NCBI GenBank assembly: GCA_038496445.1
Contig: JALMLS010000196.1
Coordinates: 82,040-146,039, forward strand
From: Trichosphaerium sp. ATCC 40318
Lineage: Eukaryota > Discosea > Flabellinia > Trichosidae
DNA length: 64,000 nt
Reading direction: 5' to 3'
Below, piece by piece: positions 59,551-64,000 of this stretch. The number at the start of each line of letters is the position of its first letter. Position 1 is the stretch's first letter. The notes below the pieces were generated by a model. The model did not search any database and was not told the DNA's origin. It was given only the letters and a program-made list of their open reading frames with translations. The translations under genes and the position numbers were made by a program.

Positions 59551-61957
59551 CTACTCATCTGGTACTGTTATGTCCGGCTTAGGAAGAATAGCTCCAGAAA
59601 ATGCGAAATATGCAGCAGCGAGCGTCAAGAGAAAGTTTACAGTTTGACCGACTAGGTACAAGAGAAGGAGTTTTCCTCCTTTTAGTTTCTTGATTAATAC
59701 TTTAATACTGCATGATAATCCAATACCAACAAAAGCAACAGAAAACCACCACGTGCTAGCTGCCTACACCATAAAAACAAGTTAATTGTAATGACTTTAA
59801 ACAAACAAAACAAAACGTCAAAAGAAGAAAACACGTGCTAGTTTTCAAAGAAGATAATAAAGAAGTCTAAAACTTTGGCTTTAAATTATTTCATATGAAG
59901 TACTTGCCTTTGCCATATCTAGAACAATATCTGTCTTTGCTTCACCGATTGTTGGAACAAGAATAAATGAGTACACAAGAGAAGCAATAAAAAATCCTAA
60001 AACGAATTTTGGAAACTTCTTCCATAGGACCCAGTATGATACACCGTTTCCTTCAGAATCCTTTTCAACCATTCTGTACCAATAAAATGCGATAGCAAGA
60101 CAAACAAAACCTAGAATAAATACAAAGTTAAAAAGAGAAAAAAGAAAGAATTATATCGCTCCAAGTACTTGCCTATAATGGCGTTTTGTACCATCTTTAC
60201 AACGCTAGCAACCTCTTCACATATTGCACTTACAATTGCTCCTGCGGCAACAACTGCAGCGGTTTCTAGACAATCACGTGAGAAAATAAAAAATATTTTA
60301 AAGTGAATTACAACTTACCGTTTATAGATCCTCCGAACCAAGCTCCAGCAACATAGTGATCCATCCCAGAGTAGATGACCAAGTACGGTAATGATACCAT
60401 GAAAATTGTTGTAAAGAAACTTATCACACCAATGGCAATAGCAAGCTTAATACAAGTTGTTAGAAAAAAACAAAAAAAAAAGAGACCGCAAAGCAAAACT
60501 TACATCAGCTGCATTTCCACCAACACTTGCTGAAGCTGCGGCTGCTGCAGATGCACCACAAACGCAAGTACCAGTAGACAGAGTAATAGCAAGCTTCTTG
60601 TTAGCCATTTTGAGTATTTTTGTTCCAAAGAGGTACATGCTTATTAAAGCAACTATTGGATAACACTTAGCGATTCTGCGCCAACTTTTTTGTAAACTTA
60701 CCAGGTGTAACGCAAAACGCAACAATAATTCCCGGTGCTCCCAGGTTGATAACAGTCTGTACTTTAATTGCGAGTAGTACAAGGCCAATCTTCAAAAAAT
60801 ATTCTGGTCTGTTAGGTTTTAAAAGCCATTCGTTTGGTATCTTCAATAAATCCGTAATGTTTACAATAGCTATACCGAAAACAATAGCCTAATAAAAACC
60901 TATGTAAGTACATTCATAAAATTGATCATGTAAGCACCCAAAACGCGTATCCAAGACCATACCTAAAAGAATTTAATTAAGAGATATTTTACTTTAAATT
61001 TCGTCTCGGTCACGTTCATGCACGCGAATGTAACCGACATTTTATAGTACGCACGTTGAAAAGTCTTCTTGTTTTCCCAAGAATAATGCAAGGAAACCAA
61101 ATAAGTGTACAACAACATCTTATCGGCGTCAAACAAAATAAGTTGTTCAAGTCTTTATGGTAGTTGGTAAAATTTTTCAAAAAGGATACATGATAATGAG
61201 AGCGCTTTGAACTCTCTGCCATGAATGAACATGCCAGAAAATGCGTTTATGATAAACATGACAGCAGAATTAAGTAAAATACCAACCCAAACGTCATCCG
61301 TATCAGCTCTTGTTGTCTTGTCTATTGCAATAAAAGCCACCTAAAAAAAAATTAAACACTGACAGCAAGAAAAAGGCCACAAAACGGGTATGGGTTAAAA
61401 AAAGGAAATGTCATGCTTCTAGGCAGTACAAAAAAAAAACCTAATGAAGCCTTATCTAGTGGCATTTACTGCCCAAAATAGCATAAACCAAAACACTCCG
61501 AACATTTTTGATTTTCGAACAACACAAGAAAAAAGTCCTCAAACTATTCTACCTTGGGCTCTTTCCAGGGCCACTTTTGCGGTATGAACGCTGTAAGTGG
61601 CCTGTTGTCAGATGTGAAGACCACAATCAATATTAAGGATATGATAGTCAAAAAACCTAAGGACGCGTTAGCTTCATCAACCATTAGGTCTTGGATGTAC
61701 CTAGCCACACAGAGAACCAATCCTCTGTTATTTTCGGGCCTGCTTGATCCCATATGTAACCCAGCGTTATCTAACGAACCAGTTACACTAATAGAAGTAG
61801 TTTTGTAAAGAAGAAAAGTTGACATTACTTTTGGCTTTTCTTTGTATTGTTTTCCGTATGCGCTGGTGTCTGAACCGTCTGTTACAAGCATTGTACTTTC
61901 TGCCGTCGAAAGCGGTGTGGCTTCATCATTTTGAAGAGAAGTACCGCCGTAAGACAT
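59551..61957 (-). CDS. UPF0324/YeiH-family putative anion exporter
   Basis: Polytopic membrane protein. The cytosolic N-terminus (MSYGGTSLQNDEATPLSTAE...) precedes GYIWDQAGPKITEDWFSVWL, a helix LTIISLILIVVFTS, further helices (VWVGILLNSAVMFIINAFSG, IVFGIAIVNITDL), the segment PEYFLKIGLVLLAIKVQTVI NLGAPGIIVAF, and the diagnostic loop STGTCVCGASAAAAA corresponding to GTSxCGxxA in bacterial YeiH. It ends STWWFSVAFVGIGLSCSIKV with KPDITVPDE. Homologues are mainly bacterial and thought to export sulfate or sulfonate-derived anions; the substrate is not proven. About ten introns, including a 71-nt one (GTAATG...TTAG) that joins EKPK to ITLGYIW. Eukaryotic members are uncommon in my knowledge. Confidence 0.85.
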
Positions 61958-62195
61958 TATGGAGTATTTGTAGAACGAAGTATTATGTTTGTTAGTTCAC
62001 CCGCACGTGATGTTTGTACTTGCCTCGCTTAATTCGTTAAGTCATTTCCACAGGCAGTACCTTTGTGGTACAACAAACGGCGCATTCGAAACAAACACTA
62101 ATGAGCCTTGTAAAAAAGCAAGATACTTAATCTTTGTTTTATGTATCACGAGCAATCACTTGTGCTAACTTTTTTTTATTTACGCATTTTTTCCC

Positions 62196-63657
62196 TTAGC
62201 AGTCTTCTTTAAACTCAACCCAAACTGGTTTGTTCACATCTTTTCCAGATTCATATAGAGCGTCGAGTACTTTTGTAATACGCTCAGCCATGTGCACGTA
62301 TGTCTTTCCAGCATCAGGGTTTGTCTTCATTTCTTTAACGACTTTGGCAAAATTGTCTATCATATTGACTTGACCATAGCCAGGTTTCCCTTTTCCTGAA
62401 ACAACCTCTACTTCGGCCTCTCTTGGAGGTGCATGATACTCTATTCCAGAATTAAGTTACGTAGATTACCAGATAGAAAACAACTTACTCGTGTATTGCC
62501 ATTTGTCTGGTACGCTACCCTCACCTTCTGGCCAAGGGAAGCAAAATGATCCATGCCAAGGCAAGTAAACATCATCACAAATAATCCTACCTTTCTTTCC
62601 GACTACTTCAACAGACTGACGGACTGTACCAGCAAGGAATCCTACAGTAGAAATAAGAACAAGAAACTTATACCTTTGTCAGCATACCGAAATCGAAATT
62701 AGCACGACATTCGTCTTCAAAAACAATCATTCCACTGCCAGCATAGATAACACCAAGTTCCTGGTAACAACGTTAATACCTTGATTTATAAAATTGTATA
62801 GATTTCTAGGTACCTCATCACGGAGATACGAACACGTAACACGAGAAATCTTTCTATCAAAACCGGCACACGTGAGAATAATACGGACAGCATACCAACC
62901 AACCTATTCCTCTTATTAATGAAGTCATTTAATAAAGATCACATACGTCTCCTAATGCCCCCATTGGTTCCATCTTTGGATTCCATCTTATGCCTTCCTT
63001 GGTACCACCATGTGGAAAAGAAAAATTTGAGTTAACTTTTATAACTTCTCCTAATTCTCCGTCTTTTCCTTTTGCGCAGATTTCTGCGATCTCTTTTGTC
63101 CTTGGATGATGAGGGAAATGTGTAGCGTCCATAAACAATACACCAGCTAAACGAAAGCGTAAGTTTAACAGTATATTTTGGGAAGAATGTGACTTGTTTT
63201 TTTTTCTTACCTTTTTTACAAGCGTCTGTGATTCTACGAAGCTCTTCGAAGCTAATGAATGGCTTATCTGCTAAAACGTGCTTTCCGCTTTCAGCAACTC
63301 GTACAGCGACATCAGCCATGACAGCTGTAGGTATAGCAATGTCTAATGAAACGTGAGAAACGATATACAGGCTATTAGAGCGTACAGATAGCATCAATGG
63401 CTGAGTCTTTTAACAAGTCATCCTGACTACCGTATGGAGTGATTTTAGGGTCTTTTTGAAGCGTTGTAAACTCGTCAGCGAACTTTGTTGCCTTGTCAAG
63501 CGAACGGCTCGCAACAGCACCAATTACGCTTCCTGACGCCACCATGGCTTTAGCGACATGGCCTAATACCTGTTACGGGAAATAAACTGTTAAAATACGT
63601 ACGCGCAATGAAACCAAGTCCAACGATACCAAATCGAAGAGAAGGTATATCTGTCAT
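62196..63657 (-). CDS. Gfo/Idh/MocA-family NAD(P)-dependent oxidoreductase
   Basis: N-terminal Rossmann fold: MTDIPSLRFGIVGLGFIA with GxGxxA-like nucleotide loop, VLGHVAKAMVASGSVIGAVA SRSLDKATKFADEF, SAIDAIYV, then IAIPTAVMADVAVRVAESGK and HVLADKPFISFEELRRITDA, the family's E/DKP motif (Lys of ADKP is catalytic). The C-terminal sheet domain starts VLFMDATHFPHHPRTKEIAE, KVNSNFSFP, IRWNPKMEPMGALGDV and ends KPVWVEFKEDC. Such enzymes oxidise sugars, inositols or dihydrodiols; the HHP histidines fit D-xylose or dihydrodiol dehydrogenase relatives. About seven introns. Confidence 0.9.
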
Positions 63658-63716
63658 TATATTCTTGAAGCCTAAACACTAGTTGCTTCTGTTGTAGGTA
63701 TGAACTGGGATTACAG

Positions 63717-63968
63717 TTGGCACCACATGACTTAATTCAAGTTACTTTCCCCAAATGTTACCACTACTGCAAAAAGGATGTCCCACTAGGGTATGACACA
63801 GTGACCCTGAGGAACGAATTCAGCTCTACGAATTCGTTGATACTCCGCCTAAGAACGCACTTAAACAGAACAATATGTGTACAGTTTGCTGATCAAAACC
63901 TTCAAAATGACTATGTAGAACAAATCGAAGCTCCAACGAATACTACAATAGAAACAAAGTTGTTTTAG
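63717..63968 (+). CDS. Small intronless orphan protein
   Basis: 83 codons: MAPHDLIQVTFPKCYHYCKK, then VPLGYDTVTLRNEFSSTNSL and DYVEQIEAPTNTTIETKLF. It is divergent from the oxidoreductase (59 bp between starts). No family recognised; may be chance, though the frame is well separated from others. Confidence 0.35.
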   Translation: MAPHDLIQVTFPKCYHYCKKDVPLGYDTVTLRNEFSSTNSLILRLRTHLNRTICVQFADQNLQNDYVEQIEAPTNTTIETKLF

Positions 63969-64000
63969 AGCAAAAAATAGCTGGCGAATTCTGAACATTG

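Overview
The window is nuclear DNA of a unicellular eukaryote with a compact, intron-dense genome. About 25 multi-exon genes lie on both strands, often less than 200 bp apart. Nearly every recognisable protein is interrupted every 100-300 bp by a short intron (about 35-70 bp) that starts GTAC, GTAAG, GTATG or sometimes GC, and ends TAG or CAG. Stops look standard. TTAGGG-type repeats lie inside a transposon-rich patch. Gene content (family C GPCR, synergin-like AP-1 partner, C2-CaM kinase, SLC13 carrier, Kelch, F-box and RING proteins) says free-standing eukaryote, not bacterium or organelle. I cannot fix the phylum from this window.

Layout. 1-4.1 kb: P4-ATPase start and a metallo-hydrolase with a glycogen-binding-like domain (minus). 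4.1-6.1 kb: F-box/MORN-variant gene and mitochondrial phosphate carrier (plus). 6.4-10.65 kb: RNase P subunit Pop4, an ELO-like membrane protein and Sec12 (minus). 10.9-13.9 kb: Kelch-PUL protein (plus). 14.2-16.05 kb: a 702-bp inverted repeat carrying two divergent copies of an orphan gene. 16.2-21.3 kb: F-box gene, F-box relic and a GABA-B-like receptor (minus). 22.1-29.1 kb: sugar O-acetyltransferase, a basic/acidic small protein, Naa30, an NT-C2/DIL protein and an acyl-protein-thioesterase-like hydrolase. 29.3-37.75 kb: two paralogous repeat proteins, one ending in a PD-(D/E)XK-like nuclease, flanking a C2-CaM kinase and a small nuclear-type protein. 37.9-47.1 kb: SLC13 carrier, lysine-rich hypothetical, synergin-gamma-like protein and a conserved membrane protein. 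47.2-54.75 kb: Mutator-like (MULE) element with about 615-bp terminal repeats, a SWIM-finger transposase, tandem repeats and interstitial telomeric repeats. 55.3-64 kb: small orphans, RING protein, UPF0324/YeiH-type transporter and a Gfo/Idh/MocA oxidoreductase.

Functional themes are secretory and endosomal traffic (Sec12, synergin, P4-ATPase, NT-C2/DIL), Ca2+/lipid signalling (C2-CaMK, GPCR) and ubiquitin-related adaptors (F-box genes, RING, Kelch-PUL). No operon-like grouping is expected. Exon junctions were worked out by eye from frame, splice consensus and family conservation. Gene limits are therefore good to an exon, not always to a base.
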